From Methylobacterium sp. J-030 (GTDB lineage: Bacteria > Pseudomonadota > Alphaproteobacteria > Rhizobiales > Beijerinckiaceae), in NCBI RefSeq assembly GCF_022829545.1, contig NZ_JAKSYM010000211.1:1-55768 (forward strand): a DNA stretch of 55,768 nt, in the 5' to 3' direction. A program made the translations under genes and the position numbers. The stretch's first letter is position 1. Every line of letters begins with the position of its first letter. Below the pieces are notes generated by a model that was not told the DNA's origin, ran no database searches, and was given only the letters and a program-made list of their open reading frames with translations. Shown here in pieces: positions 27,526 through 36,399 of this stretch.

Positions 27526-28190
27526 GGCCCGTCCGGCGCCGGCACGCAGTAGCCCTGTCCGCGCCGGGTCTCGATCACCCCCGGCCCGAGCTTGCGCCGC
27601 AGGCGGGTTAGCAGGGCCTCCAGGGCGTTGGCCTCGCGCTCGGTGCCAACCCCGTGCAGGTGATCGAGCACGTCGCCGGCCGGCACGACCTGCCCCGGCC
27701 GGTGTAGCAGGAACGACAGGAGCCGGTATTCCAGGGCGGTCAATTCGGTCGGGCGGCCGTCGACGCTGACCGCCCGGGTGCGGGTGTCGAGCTCCACCGC
27801 GCCGGCGCGCAGGATCGGCGAGGCGTGGCCGGCGGTGCGCCGCAGGATCGCCCGGAGCCGCGCCACCAGTTCCTCCATGCGGAACGGCTTGACGAGGTAG
27901 TCGTCGGCCCCGGCATCGATGCCCTCGACGCGCTCGCGCCAGCCGTCCCGGGCGGTGAGGATCAGCACCGGCAGGGCCACGTCGGCGGCCCGCAGCCGGC
28001 GCAGCACCCCGAGCCCGTCGAGGCGCGGCAGGCCGAGATCGAGCACCATGGCGTCGTAGGGCTCGGTCTCGGCGCGGAACCACGCGGCCTCGCCGTCGCC
28101 CACCACGTCGGCGACGTAGCCGGCCCGCTCCAGCCCCTGGCGGATGTCGGCGGCGATGCGGGGCTCGTCCTCGACGATCAGGACGCGCAC
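27522..28190 (-). CDS. PhoP-like OmpR-family response regulator, 222 aa
   Basis: A receiver domain with Asp51 in MVLDLGLP, Thr in LILTARD and Lys in YLVKPF, and a winged-helix DNA-binding domain (about 130-218) ending ETRRGQGYCV. VLDLGLP, LTAR(D/E)xW and GADDYLVKPF follow the PhoP pattern closely. It sits second in a PepSY-regulator-kinase operon, 9 bp after the PepSY gene, with its stop overlapping the kinase start. Confidence 0.9.
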   Translation of the reverse strand: MRVLIVEDEPRIAADIRQGLERAGYVADVVGDGEAAWFRAETEPYDAMVLDLGLPRLDGLGVLRRLRAADVALPVLILTARDGWRERVEGIDAGADDYLVKPFRMEELVARLRAILRRTAGHASPILRAGAVELDTRTRAVSVDGRPTELTALEYRLLSFLLHRPGQVVPAGDVLDHLHGVGTEREANALEALLTRLRRKLGPGVIETRRGQGYCVPAPDGP

Positions 28191-28199
28191 GGATGTCCC

Positions 28200-28502
28200 T
28201 CACTCATCGTCGTCATCGTCCAGGATCTTGGCCGTGCCGGCATCGACCTTCACGGTCCGGCGCTTCCCGTCGGCACCGAGGATGCGCAGCTTGTAGCGCC
28301 AATGCCCGTCGTCGCGCTTCAGATCGACCGACACGACGTCGCCCGGCACCGCCTCCCGGGCCGCGCGCAGGATCTCGTCGAGGGGGCGGATCTCGCCCGT
28401 CTCCAGGGCGTGGCGGGCGCGGTCGGCATCCTCGGAGGCGGATGCGGGTGCGCCTCCGAGGATGGCGAGCAGGCAGAGGAGGGCGGCGCGGCGGGCGTTC
28501 AT
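28200..28502 (-). CDS. Secreted PepSY-domain protein, 100 aa
   Basis: A signal peptide (about 1-22, ending ASAS) precedes a single PepSY domain with the pattern ILRAAREAVPGDVVSVDLKRDDGHWRY-KLRILGADGKRRTVKVDAGT and an acidic DDDDDE tail. Small PepSY proteins are often encoded with PhoPQ-like systems and are thought to modulate them or periplasmic proteases; that role here is inferred from the operon. The start at 28502 is set by the signal peptide. It is divergent from the nuclease-fold gene. Confidence 0.82.
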   Translation of the reverse strand: MNARRAALLCLLAILGGAPASASEDADRARHALETGEIRPLDEILRAAREAVPGDVVSVDLKRDDGHWRYKLRILGADGKRRTVKVDAGTAKILDDDDDE

Positions 28503-28613
28503 GCGGGCACGCGGTAGCGCGTGCCGCCTGACGGGAGGCTGACAGGCGCCGTCAGGGTGGCGGGGCGGGGCTTCGGCACAAGGGGGCCATACCCCGTCCG
28601 GAGACCTGAAACC

Positions 28614-29201
28614 ATGTCGCTGATCCTCGGTGCCCTCCTCGCCTGCGCGGCCGGCGTCGCCGGCACCCTCCTCTGCCCGGACGACAAGGCGGGCCGCTCG
28701 CGCCTGCCCTTGCTGGCCGCTCTCCTGGCCGGCGGCCTCGCCTGGCACGCCCCCGCCCGGGCCGGCGAGGCCCTGCAGGGCCCGGCCCAGGTGATCGACG
28801 GCGGGACCCTCCGGGTCGGCGCGCGTCAGGTCAGCCTGTCCGGCATCGTCGCGCCGGATGCCGACCAGACCTGCTCGGACGCGCAGGACCGGACCTACGC
28901 CTGCGGCCGGGACGCCGCCCGGGCGCTCGCCGACCATATCGGCGGGGCGGCGGTCGCCTGCGAGGCGCGCGGCGGCACCGATGGCGCGGTCGTGGCCCTG
29001 TGCCGGGTCGGCGACGAGGATCTCGGCGCCTGGATGGTCGCGCGCGGCCTCGCCGTACCCGACCGCGGCGCCGCCCCCGCCTATGCGGCCGCCGCCGACC
29101 GGGCCTGGGGGCGGCGCCTCGGCCTGTGGTCGGGCGTCTTCCAGGACCCGGCCGAGCGCCGCGGCCGGCGCGCCGCCGCGGGGCTGCGCGACGCCGGCTG
29201 A
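28614..29201 (+). CDS. Membrane-anchored thermonuclease-fold protein lacking catalytic residues, 195 aa
   Basis: An N-terminal hydrophobic region is followed by a staphylococcal-nuclease-like domain: VIDGGTLRVGARQVSLSGIV, then APDADQTC and a CRVGDEDLGAWMVARGLA helix. Against the enzyme pattern (DGDT, an Arg before the DAPE loop, DAPE), the metal Asp21 is Gly, Arg35 is Ser, Asp40 is Val and Glu43 is Asp. It keeps the fold landmarks but should not cut nucleic acid by the known mechanism. The start at 28614 follows GGAG at a normal distance. Confidence 0.78.
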   Translation: MSLILGALLACAAGVAGTLLCPDDKAGRSRLPLLAALLAGGLAWHAPARAGEALQGPAQVIDGGTLRVGARQVSLSGIVAPDADQTCSDAQDRTYACGRDAARALADHIGGAAVACEARGGTDGAVVALCRVGDEDLGAWMVARGLAVPDRGAAPAYAAAADRAWGRRLGLWSGVFQDPAERRGRRAAAGLRDAG

Positions 29202-29210
29202 CGTCATTCC

Positions 29211-29332
29211 GGGTTTCGAAAGGGCGAGCCCTTTCGCGGGTGCAGGGCGGAGCCCGTTGGGTTCGGGCGAAGCCCGAGATCGGAGCTCCGCCCCGATACC
29301 CCGCCAAAGGGCTCGCCCTTTGGAATTCCGGG
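29211..29332 (-). repeat. Multi-hairpin repeat, family A, copy 1 (reverse orientation)
   Basis: On the minus strand this reads as five stem-loops: AAAGGGCGAGCCCTTT; a TCGGGGC/GCTCCGA stem; CGGGCTTCGCCCG; GGGC/GCCC; GAAAGGGCTCGCCCTTTC. An outer stem GCGGGGT/ACCCGC encloses the middle three. It starts 10 bp after the nuclease-fold gene. Related copies are at 36272 and 41428. Confidence 0.85.
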
Positions 29333-29345
29333 ACAGCCGGCGCTG

Positions 29346-29370
29346 GGAACGGTCCTGGGCGCGCCCGGTT
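29346..29370 (+). promoter_or_regulatory. Candidate EcfG-type general stress promoter
   Basis: GGAAC, 16 nt, GGTT. The alphaproteobacterial EcfG consensus is GGAAC-N16/17-CGTT; here the first base of the -10 element differs. The -10 end lies 41 nt before the GTG of the next gene, close to the spacing at 48437 and 49564. Confidence 0.35.
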
Positions 29371-29411
29371 GGTCCGGCGCATACAACTTGCCGATGAACC
29401 GCGGAGGTCCC

Positions 29412-29651
29412 GTGAGACGCCTGACTCGCACCGCTCTGCTCGCCGGACTCGTCGCCGGCGCCGCGGGATCCGCCTATGCCGCGGAGGGCAAGGATACCGG
29501 CCGCAAGGACAAGACCCCCACGACCAGCATGGGCGCCGGCGGACTAACCGGAACCGGCGCCACCCAGGACGGAGCCCGCACCGGCACCGACAAGCCGCAG
29601 ACCGGCGGTACGAAGCCGCCCTCGGCTCCCGCCGCCGGCACCACCCGCTGA
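29412..29651 (+). CDS. Small secreted hypothetical protein, 79 aa
   Basis: A signal peptide (about 1-21, ending AYA) is followed by a disordered Lys/Thr/Gly-rich mature part of about 58 residues (KDTGRKDKTPTTS, then a GTDKPQTGGTKPPSAP tail). The GTG at 29412 is preferred over the ATG at 29394 because CGGAGGTCCC precedes it. No family recognised. It is convergent with the secreted catalase gene, with only 4 bp between the two ends. Confidence 0.65.
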   Translation: MRRLTRTALLAGLVAGAAGSAYAAEGKDTGRKDKTPTTSMGAGGLTGTGATQDGARTGTDKPQTGGTKPPSAPAAGTTR

Positions 29652-29655
29652 TCCG

Positions 29656-30642
29656 CTACTGCGAGCGCCGGCTGAACGAGACCGCGTAGGCCTGGACGCG
29701 GGCGTCGATCAGCGGATCGTCCGAGACCTCGATCCCGTCGGTCAGGTTGTTGGGCATGAACAGGAGCGCCTTCTCGGCCTCGGCGCTGTCCGGCACCGCC
29801 TTCGCCACGGTCAGCGTGCCGAGATCGACGGTCTTGCGGTCGTCGGGCCAGGGCTTGGTGGCGTCGTTGGTCGGGTCGCCGGCTTGGGCGAGCTGGGCCA
29901 GGACACGGAACTTCGCCGGCTCCTTGGCGATGCGCGGCCCGATCTCCCCCATCAGGAAATTGGGGTCGCGCTTGGCCGCCTCCTCGGGCGGCAGGATCTC
30001 CTCGCCCTGCACCGGCTCGATGCGGAAGCGGAACGGCTGGCGCTTGCCGTCCTTGTCCACAAGGATGAAGGCGTTGACGCCGTTATAGGTTTGCCGCGCG
30101 AGGCTCGACGGGGTCTTGGCCGTGCCGCCCGCGGTGGCGGCGGCCGGGTGCGCGGCGGTGAAGCGCTCCAGCGCAGTCGGATGGGCCGCGTTCGGGCCGC
30201 TGTCGGCGACCGCCTTCAGGAGATCGCGGAACTCCTCGCCGGTGGCGACCGGGAAGTACTTCAAGGAGTTGGTGACGACATCCATCTCGGAGCCGTCTTG
30301 CAGCTTGAACTTCAGGGCGAGGCCGTGCGGATTGGCGTTGGCCGCGCCGTCCGGGATGGTCGGCACGCCGGTGGCGTCGGAGAAGCGGATCGTCACCGGC
30401 ACCGCCGGCCCCTGGAACAGGGAGGCCTTGCTGATCGTGGCGGCCTCCGCCGACGGGGTGAAGGTGCCCTCCGCCACCACACCCTTGGCGTGGTTGGCCC
30501 GCGCCCCCGGATGCTTGCCGAACAGCGTGTTCATCACGTCGATCGTCTGCTCGGCGGTGGAGGTATCCTGGGCCAGGGCCGGCGCGGTGGCCGCGAGCGC
30601 GGTGCTCAGCAGGAGGGCGAAGCCCGATCTCGAACGCAGCAT
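29656..30642 (-). CDS. Secreted minimal catalase-related peroxidase, 328 aa
   Basis: After a signal peptide (ending APALAQ) the protein has the catalase core: the distal His in ARANHAKGVVAEGTF, the VTIRFSDATG strand, the ANPHGLALKF segment and the proximal haem Tyr in DARVQAYAVSF. At about 330 residues it belongs to the small SrpA/catalase-related peroxidase group, which is smaller than monofunctional catalases (about 480). It would use peroxide in the periplasm. The start at 30642 follows GGGAGA. Confidence 0.88.
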   Translation of the reverse strand: MLRSRSGFALLLSTALAATAPALAQDTSTAEQTIDVMNTLFGKHPGARANHAKGVVAEGTFTPSAEAATISKASLFQGPAVPVTIRFSDATGVPTIPDGAANANPHGLALKFKLQDGSEMDVVTNSLKYFPVATGEEFRDLLKAVADSGPNAAHPTALERFTAAHPAAATAGGTAKTPSSLARQTYNGVNAFILVDKDGKRQPFRFRIEPVQGEEILPPEEAAKRDPNFLMGEIGPRIAKEPAKFRVLAQLAQAGDPTNDATKPWPDDRKTVDLGTLTVAKAVPDSAEAEKALLFMPNNLTDGIEVSDDPLIDARVQAYAVSFSRRSQ

Positions 30643-30767
30643 GAAGAGTCTCCCGACAGCCACGGCCTCCCGGGCCGGTCCACGCGGACCGGACCATCTT
30701 CTAGGGAGAGAAGGGCCGATGGCACAACCGCAAGCTTCGCCTAGACGGGGCGTCGGTTACGGTCCGG

Positions 30768-33068
30768 CTACCGCGCCCCGCGGTGGAGGTCGCCGTCGAT
30801 CAGCAGGGCGCTGCGGCTGTCGAGCCGGGAGCGGTAGACCTGGAGGTTCTCCATCACCCGCTGCACGTAGTTGCGCGTCTCGGTGAAGGGGATGCGCTCC
30901 ACCCAGTCGATCACGTCGACGCCGGGCTTGCGCGGGTCGCCGTAGGCGTCGATCCACTTCTTCACGTTGCCGCCGCCCGCGTTGTACGACGCGAAGGCTA
31001 GCACGTAGGAGCCGCGCCAATCCTCCATCAACTCGCCGAGATGGGCCTGCCCCAGCTTGGCGCAGTAGGCGGGGTCGCTGGTCAGGCGGTCGACGTCGAA
31101 GGCGGCCGCGACCCGGCGGGCGGTGCGCTGGGCGGTGGCCGGCATCATCTGCATCAGGCCTCGTGCGCCGACGCCCGACTGGGCCCGGGGATCGAACTGG
31201 CTCTCCTGCCGGGCGATGGCGTAGACCATGGCCCGTTCCACCTGCGGCACCGCCGTGAAGGTCTCGTAGTCGGGAATGCCGATCGTCGGGTAGGCGTGGG
31301 CGTCGAGGGGCAGGCCGCGCTGCACCGCGAGCTTGCCGATCGCCACCAGGGCGCGGGCATCCTTCATGTCGGTGGCGAGGTCGCCGAGCGCCTGGAGTTC
31401 GCGCGGGTCGGAGAGGTCCCGGGCGGCGTCGATGTAGAGCGGCAGGGCGAGATCCTTGATGCCGGCCTCGCCGAGCATGCGCAGGGCCCGCACGTACAGC
31501 CGCCCCTCGAAGGCCTGCCGCTCCGCCCCTTCGAGATCCGCCGGCGACCGCAGGGGCAGGCTGGTCTGGCCGAGCCGGGCCCGCGCGACCTGCCCGTAAT
31601 AGGCGATCGGCTGCAGGGCGGCCTTCTCGTAGAAGCGCTTCGCCGCGTCCGTCTGGCCCTCAGCCTCGGCCGCCCGGCCCTGCCAGTAGGCGGCCCGCGC
31701 CACCGAGATCGGACTCTCCGCGATGGTGGCCATCTGGGCGAAATGCTGCGCGGCGGCGGCCGGATCGCCGGCGAAGCGCAGCGCGATCCAGCCGGCGTGG
31801 AATTCGGCCTCGATCCGCTTCTCCGGCGTGCGCGCCGCCTGGGCGTCGGCGACCCGGTAGGCGGTCTTGGCATCGCCGAGGTCGAGGAGCTTGCGCGCCA
31901 CGATCCGGCGCTCGACCCACCACTCGTCGCCATCGACCAGCACGTCGGGGTTGGTCGGGGCCGCGGCCAGCACGGCGGCGGCCTCCTCGGGCTTGTCGGC
32001 CCGGCGGAAATACTGCGCCCGGGAGAAGGTGTAGGAGGCGTCCCCGCGCAGCGACGGCGGCACGGCGGCGAGCGCCGCGGCGGCGCCGGAGGACTTGTCC
32101 TCCACGGCCCGGCGGGCGCGCACGAGGCTGGCATAGGCGCCCCCCGCGTAGCCGGCCGCCCGGCCGGCGCTCTCCCAATCGTCCTTCAGGAGCGCCCGCT
32201 CCATCCGGTAGCGGTGATCGACCCGGGTGAGCGCCTCCGGAAAGGCGTCGAGCACCCTGGCCTCGAGGCTGCGCCCGAAGCTCTCGCTGCGCCAGAGGTC
32301 CCGGACCATCTCGGCGGCGTCGGCCTCGTAGCCGTCGGCCCGAAGCGCCAGCGCCAGGGCGAACTTGCCCGGCGCGCTCGACGGCTTCGCCGTGGCGAAG
32401 AAGGCCCGCACCACCGCGGGGGGCTTGCGCTCGGAGAGCAGCGCCTCCTCGGCCCGGCGGCGCAGCAGGGGACCCGCCGGCCAGTCCGGGTTGGCCCGGG
32501 CGAACGCGACCGTGCGACTGAATCCGATCCCGGCGCCCGCGCGGATCGCCACCCATTCGAGCAGCGCCTTGGCGGCCGGGTCAGTGAAGCCGTCGCGCAT
32601 CCGGTCGCCATCCGCGACCCGGCCCTTGCGGTAGAGATCGATGGCGCCGCGCAGCAGCGTCGGATCGGTGTCGCCGGAGATTTTCGGACGCGCGGGGTCG
32701 GGCACCTCGGGTACCGGGGCAGCCGGGGCGACCGCGGCGTCCGGCATCGGGAAGGCCACGGGGGCGTCCGGGTCGGCCGACGCGTAGGCCGAGGCCGCGG
32801 CCGGCAGCGCCCGGGCGGGCTCCTCGCCCTTCTCGTCGCCCGAGGTGTGGACGGGATCGAGCTTCAGAGCGTCGGCCGCCACCGGGTCGGCACCCTTCTC
32901 GGCGTCGCGGACCTGCGCGGTGGAGAGGGCGGCGTCGCTCGCGGGCGGGGTCGGCTGCGTCGCGGGCGCGTCCGGGCCCGCGAGCGCCACGCCGACCGTG
33001 GCGATCAGCACGACGGCGGCCAGGGACGTGCGCTTCGAGGCGGGAGTCGAGGCCGCGGATCGGATCAC
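30768..33068 (-). CDS. Soluble lytic murein transglycosylase (Slt family), 766 aa
   Basis: A signal sequence or anchor (about 16-30) and a low-complexity region to about residue 130 precede an alpha-superhelical U/L region and a C-terminal lysozyme-like SLT domain. The catalytic Glu (about 622) lies in ARQESQFDPRAQSGVGARG, followed by LMQMMPATA, LAFASYNAGGGNV and FTETRNYVQRVMENLQVYR. It cleaves peptidoglycan with formation of 1,6-anhydro-muropeptides. It is divergent from dapA, across about 200 bp. Confidence 0.92.
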   Translation of the reverse strand: MIRSAASTPASKRTSLAAVVLIATVGVALAGPDAPATQPTPPASDAALSTAQVRDAEKGADPVAADALKLDPVHTSGDEKGEEPARALPAAASAYASADPDAPVAFPMPDAAVAPAAPVPEVPDPARPKISGDTDPTLLRGAIDLYRKGRVADGDRMRDGFTDPAAKALLEWVAIRAGAGIGFSRTVAFARANPDWPAGPLLRRRAEEALLSERKPPAVVRAFFATAKPSSAPGKFALALALRADGYEADAAEMVRDLWRSESFGRSLEARVLDAFPEALTRVDHRYRMERALLKDDWESAGRAAGYAGGAYASLVRARRAVEDKSSGAAAALAAVPPSLRGDASYTFSRAQYFRRADKPEEAAAVLAAAPTNPDVLVDGDEWWVERRIVARKLLDLGDAKTAYRVADAQAARTPEKRIEAEFHAGWIALRFAGDPAAAAQHFAQMATIAESPISVARAAYWQGRAAEAEGQTDAAKRFYEKAALQPIAYYGQVARARLGQTSLPLRSPADLEGAERQAFEGRLYVRALRMLGEAGIKDLALPLYIDAARDLSDPRELQALGDLATDMKDARALVAIGKLAVQRGLPLDAHAYPTIGIPDYETFTAVPQVERAMVYAIARQESQFDPRAQSGVGARGLMQMMPATAQRTARRVAAAFDVDRLTSDPAYCAKLGQAHLGELMEDWRGSYVLAFASYNAGGGNVKKWIDAYGDPRKPGVDVIDWVERIPFTETRNYVQRVMENLQVYRSRLDSRSALLIDGDLHRGAR

Positions 33069-33268
33069 GATTTCCCCCTGCTGGTCGCCGGAGCGGGAAA
33101 GGCCGAGGATCGGGCGGGGACCATTAAGATCGCGTTAACCGTCGCGACGATCTGTTTGCGCGCCGTGGCGCGACCGCCTATGTCTGCCCGTCCGCGCCCG
33201 TAAGGTGCGGACCACGCGCGGCGCCGAGAACGCCGGATTCCCGGAAGGGACCCTTTGGGACGCCTGAG

Positions 33269-34168
33269 ATGACCGAGATGACCGGGAGCCGCCTGCGGGG
33301 CTCGCTCACCGCGCTTGTGACGCCGTTCCGCGACGGCGCCTTCGACGAGGCCGCCTTCCGGAAACTCGTGCGCTGGCAGATCGAGCAGGGCAGCCACGGC
33401 CTCGTGCCGACCGGCACCACGGGCGAGAGCCCGACCCTGACCCATGCCGAGCACGACCGGGTGGTCGAGGCCTGCATCGACGAGGCGGGCGGGCGCGTGC
33501 CGGTCGTGGCGGGCGCGGGCTCCAATTCCACCGCCGAGGCGGTCGAGCGGGCGCAGCACGCCGAGCGCGCGGGCGCCGACGCCGTCCTCGTGGTGACGCC
33601 GTACTACAACAAGCCGACGCAGCAGGGCCTCTACGCCCACTTCAAGGCCGTCAACGATGCGGTCGGCATTCCGATCATCATCTACAACATCCCGCCGCGC
33701 TCCGTCGTCGACATGAGCGTCGAGACGATGGCCCGGCTCTTCGAGCTGAAGAACATCGCCGGCGTGAAGGACGCGACCGCCAGGATCGACCGCGTCAGCC
33801 AGCAGCGACAGGCCATGGGGGAGAGCTTCCTCCAGCTTTCGGGCGAAGATGCGACGGCGCTCGGCTACAACGCCCACGGCGGCCACGGCTGCATCTCGGT
33901 GGTGGCGAACGTCGCGCCCCGGCTCTGCGCCGACCTGCAGGAGGCCTCGCTCGCGGGCGATTACGCCAAGGCGCTGACCCTCCAGGACCGGCTGTTCCCG
34001 CTCCAGGCCGGCCTGTTCGCCGAGGCCAACCCGGCGCCGGTCAAGTACGCGCTGGCCCGGCTCGGCCACATCGCCGAGGAGCTGCGCCTGCCGATGGTGC
34101 CGGTCTCCGAGGCGACGCGGCGCATCGTGGACGCCGCCCTGCGGCATGCCGGCCTGCTCGACGGCTGA
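33269..34168 (+). CDS. dapA: 4-hydroxy-tetrahydrodipicolinate synthase, 299 aa
   Basis: DapA condenses pyruvate with aspartate semialdehyde in lysine/diaminopimelate synthesis. The TIM-barrel signatures are [12 protein letters not shown], the catalytic Tyr in [12 protein letters not shown], the Schiff-base Lys in IAGVKDAT and the GHGCISV loop. The length is standard. A second ATG at codon 4 is equally possible. smpB follows after 29 bp on the same strand, a common pairing in this group. Confidence 0.96.
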   Translation: MTEMTGSRLRGSLTALVTPFRDGAFDEAAFRKLVRWQIEQGSHGLVPTGTTGESPTLTHAEHDRVVEACIDEAGGRVPVVAGAGSNSTAEAVERAQHAERAGADAVLVVTPYYNKPTQQGLYAHFKAVNDAVGIPIIIYNIPPRSVVDMSVETMARLFELKNIAGVKDATARIDRVSQQRQAMGESFLQLSGEDATALGYNAHGGHGCISVVANVAPRLCADLQEASLAGDYAKALTLQDRLFPLQAGLFAEANPAPVKYALARLGHIAEELRLPMVPVSEATRRIVDAALRHAGLLDG

Positions 34169-34197
34169 TTGGGTAGGCTTTAGAGAGTCATAAAAGA

Positions 34198-34671
34198 ATG
34201 GCCCCGAAACCGGAGCCCGGCCGGCGCATCGTCGCCGACAACCGCGCCGCGCGCTATCATTACACGATCGAGGACACGCTCGAGGCCGGCATCGCGCTGA
34301 CCGGCACCGAGGTGAAGTCCCTGCGCGGCGGCAAGGCGACCATCGGCGAATCCTATGCCGGCCCGTCCGGCAACGACCTGATGCTGTTCAACGCCTACAT
34401 CCCGGAATACCTGGAGGCGAACCGCTTCAACCACGACACCAAGCGCCCGCGCCGCCTGCTGCTGCACCGCCGCCAGATCGACAAGCTGATCGGCGCGACC
34501 CAGCGCCAGGGCTACACGGTGGTGCCGCTGAAGATCTACTTCAACGACAAGGGCCGGGCGAAGGTCGAGCTGGGCCTCGGCAAGGGCAAGCAGGCCCACG
34601 ACAAGCGCGAGGCCGCCAAGGAGCGCGACTGGCAGCGGGACCGGGCGCGGCTGCTGCGGGACCGGGGTTAG
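34198..34671 (+). CDS. smpB: SsrA-binding protein SmpB, 157 aa
   Basis: SmpB binds tmRNA and the stalled ribosome for trans-translation. It has [60 protein letters not shown] and the basic C-terminal tail with [15 protein letters not shown]. The length is normal. It lies directly downstream of dapA and probably shares its transcript. Confidence 0.97.
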   Translation: MAPKPEPGRRIVADNRAARYHYTIEDTLEAGIALTGTEVKSLRGGKATIGESYAGPSGNDLMLFNAYIPEYLEANRFNHDTKRPRRLLLHRRQIDKLIGATQRQGYTVVPLKIYFNDKGRAKVELGLGKGKQAHDKREAAKERDWQRDRARLLRDRG

Positions 34672-34692
34672 CGGGCGGAGCCGCGACCCAGC

Positions 34693-35198
34693 TCAATCGG
34701 GATCGCCGAGGCAACGGATCTGTCTCAGACGTTCGCTCTCCGCATCCGTCGCGTGCAGGCGCGCGTCCCAATCGTCGGGTGGGTTGCCCTGGCGCAGCAT
34801 CGTCTGAAAGACCGCGTAGGCGTCCGATCTGCTGCCGTAAGCGCGGAGCGTCCGGTCATCGTTGACCCATGCCAGCACGATCACGCGACGCCCGCCCGCT
34901 TCGCGGTAGCGGAAGAACGGCCGGTATCGCTGAAGGAATCTTGCCCGGAACGAGCGCCTGTGTACGCTTCCAAGCGTATCGCCCTGTCGATCCTGCGCTC
35001 GGGTTGGATCCTCTGGTATGACCTCGAATGCGACTTTCAGGACTGCGGCGAGCACCTGCGTGACCCGTCTGTTCGGATAGCCGCCCGGGTCTTTCGTCCT
35101 GGCCGCCATGACCGTCGCGATGAGATCTTCGAGCTGGTCGAGGAACAACGGATGGGATGGATCTCCCACCCGCTGATTCTCGGTGGCCCGTCGCGCAC
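34693..35198 (-). pseudogene. yhaV: YhaV toxin gene with an N-terminal frameshift
   Basis: From residue SHPLFLDQLEDLI onward the frame matches YhaV ribonuclease toxins: KVAFEVIPEDPT, SFRARFLQRYRPFFRYRE, VIVLAWVNDDRTLRAYGSRSDAY and NPPDDWD. The expected start is in another frame: GTG at 35198 encodes RDGPPRISGWEIH, the usual YhaV opening, and one missing base around 35157 would join it to the rest. Without a correction no normal start exists in the long frame. A base-call error is the alternative. Confidence 0.75.
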
Positions 35199-35533
35199 TC
35201 CTCGTCGCTCGGAAGCGGGGCATCCAGATCGATCGCAACTCCGTCGACCAGAGCGGCGGCCCGTCAATACAGGTTCGGAGTGACGGGCCGAATGGCCGCC
35301 GGCCACTTCACAAGATCCCGCTCGATCAGGAACAGGAACGGCCCCAGCGCGCGGTCCTCCTCGACCGGTGGATCGACTTTGGCGATCGTGATCGTGCCGT
35401 CCGATAGCCTGCGGAACACGATTCGTCCGGATTTGCCGAGTCCGAGCAGGCGCCGGATCGCGGCCGGTACGGTCGTCTGACCCCGAGCCGTGACCGTCGC
35501 GGGGATCTCCAGAATCTCGGCAGCCTTGCCCAT
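35195..35533 (-). pseudogene. prlF: PrlF antitoxin gene cut short by a TGA
   Basis: ATG 35533, after GGAG, opens a SpoVT/AbrB-fold antitoxin: IPATVTARGQTTVPAAIRRLLGL, then GTITIAKVDP and LGPFLFLIERDLVKWPAAIRP. It stops at TGA 35264-35266. In-frame reading beyond the stop continues with RAAALVDGVAIDLDAPLPSDEE, a typical PrlF C-terminus, up to the yhaV GTG at 35198, where the ancestral GTGA overlap now reads GTGC. The truncated product retains the DNA-binding half only. Confidence 0.75.
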
Positions 35534-35679
35534 CACACGCTCCAGCATGGCACGGATAGGACAGGCATCTGCCTTGTCGATCCAACCGGCACCGCATCCG
35601 TTCCGGCTCTGCTGGCGCAATCTTTCGCGCCGGTGCTGAACGGTCGTACGATCCCCGCCAGCGAACGGAGCGCGCCACC

Positions 35680-36249
35680 ATGCCATCCACCCACGACACT
35701 CTGCCCGCCGACCTCCCCGCCCCCGTGGATGACGGCGCGGCCGATCATCTGCGCGGGATGCGGCTGCCCGACGTGGCGCTGACCGCCACCGACGGCGGCA
35801 CGGTCTCGCTGGCCCGGCTCACCGGCCGCACCGTGGTCTACGCCTATCCGCGGACCGGCGAGCCGGGACAGCCCGGCCTCACGCCCGACTGGGATGCGAT
35901 CCCCGGCGCCCGGGGCTGCACGCCGCAGGCTTGCGATTTCCGCGACCACCATTCTGATCTGAAAGCGTGCGGCGTCGCCCAAATCTACGGCCTCTCGACC
36001 CAGACGAGCGCCTACCAGCGGGAGGCAGCCGAACGGCTGCGCCTGCCGTTCCCGCTGCTCTCCGATCCGCACCGCGCCTTCGCGATGGCGGCGCGCCTGC
36101 CGGTCTTCTGGGCCGGCGGGCAGGTGCTGCTGCGCCGCCTCACCCTGGTGATCGACGACGGCGTGGTCAGCCACCTGTTCTACCCGGTCTTCCCGCCGGA
36201 CCAGAGCGCCCGGCAGGTCCTCGACTGGCTCGATGGGCGTGCGGCCTGA
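35680..36249 (+). CDS. Peroxiredoxin (AhpC/TSA, BCP-like), 189 aa
   Basis: This thioredoxin-fold peroxidase has RLPDVALTATDGGTVSL, VYAYPRTGEPG, and the active site ARGCTPQACDFRDH, where the first Cys is the likely peroxidatic residue and the second, four residues on, a possible resolving Cys. It reduces peroxides using a thiol donor. The family copy with GxPGLTPDWDAIPGARGCTPQ is common in Hyphomicrobiales. It is a single gene with a family A repeat directly downstream. Confidence 0.87.
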   Translation: MPSTHDTLPADLPAPVDDGAADHLRGMRLPDVALTATDGGTVSLARLTGRTVVYAYPRTGEPGQPGLTPDWDAIPGARGCTPQACDFRDHHSDLKACGVAQIYGLSTQTSAYQREAAERLRLPFPLLSDPHRAFAMAARLPVFWAGGQVLLRRLTLVIDDGVVSHLFYPVFPPDQSARQVLDWLDGRAA

Positions 36250-36271
36250 GAGGCCGTTCGCGCCACAATCC

Positions 36272-36375
36272 TGGATTTCCAAGGGCTTGCCCTTTGGCGG
36301 GTCCTCAGGGCGGAGCCCTGAGGCGTTCACCAGGGGGCTGCCCTGGACCCGCGAAAGGTCTCGCCCTTTCGAAAC
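36272..36375 (+). repeat. Multi-hairpin repeat, family A, copy 2
   Basis: Stem-loops AAGGGCTTGCCCTT, CTCAGGGC/GCCCTGAG, CCAGGG/CCCTGG and GAAAGG/CCTTTC; the outer stem is a perfect GCGGGTCC/GGACCCGC. The CGGGCTTCGCCCG hairpin of the other copies is missing, so this copy is shorter. Second-stem bases differ from copy 3 but remain paired. Confidence 0.85.
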
Positions 36376-36399
36376 CGAGTCGAACCGGCGCGTGCGGCG

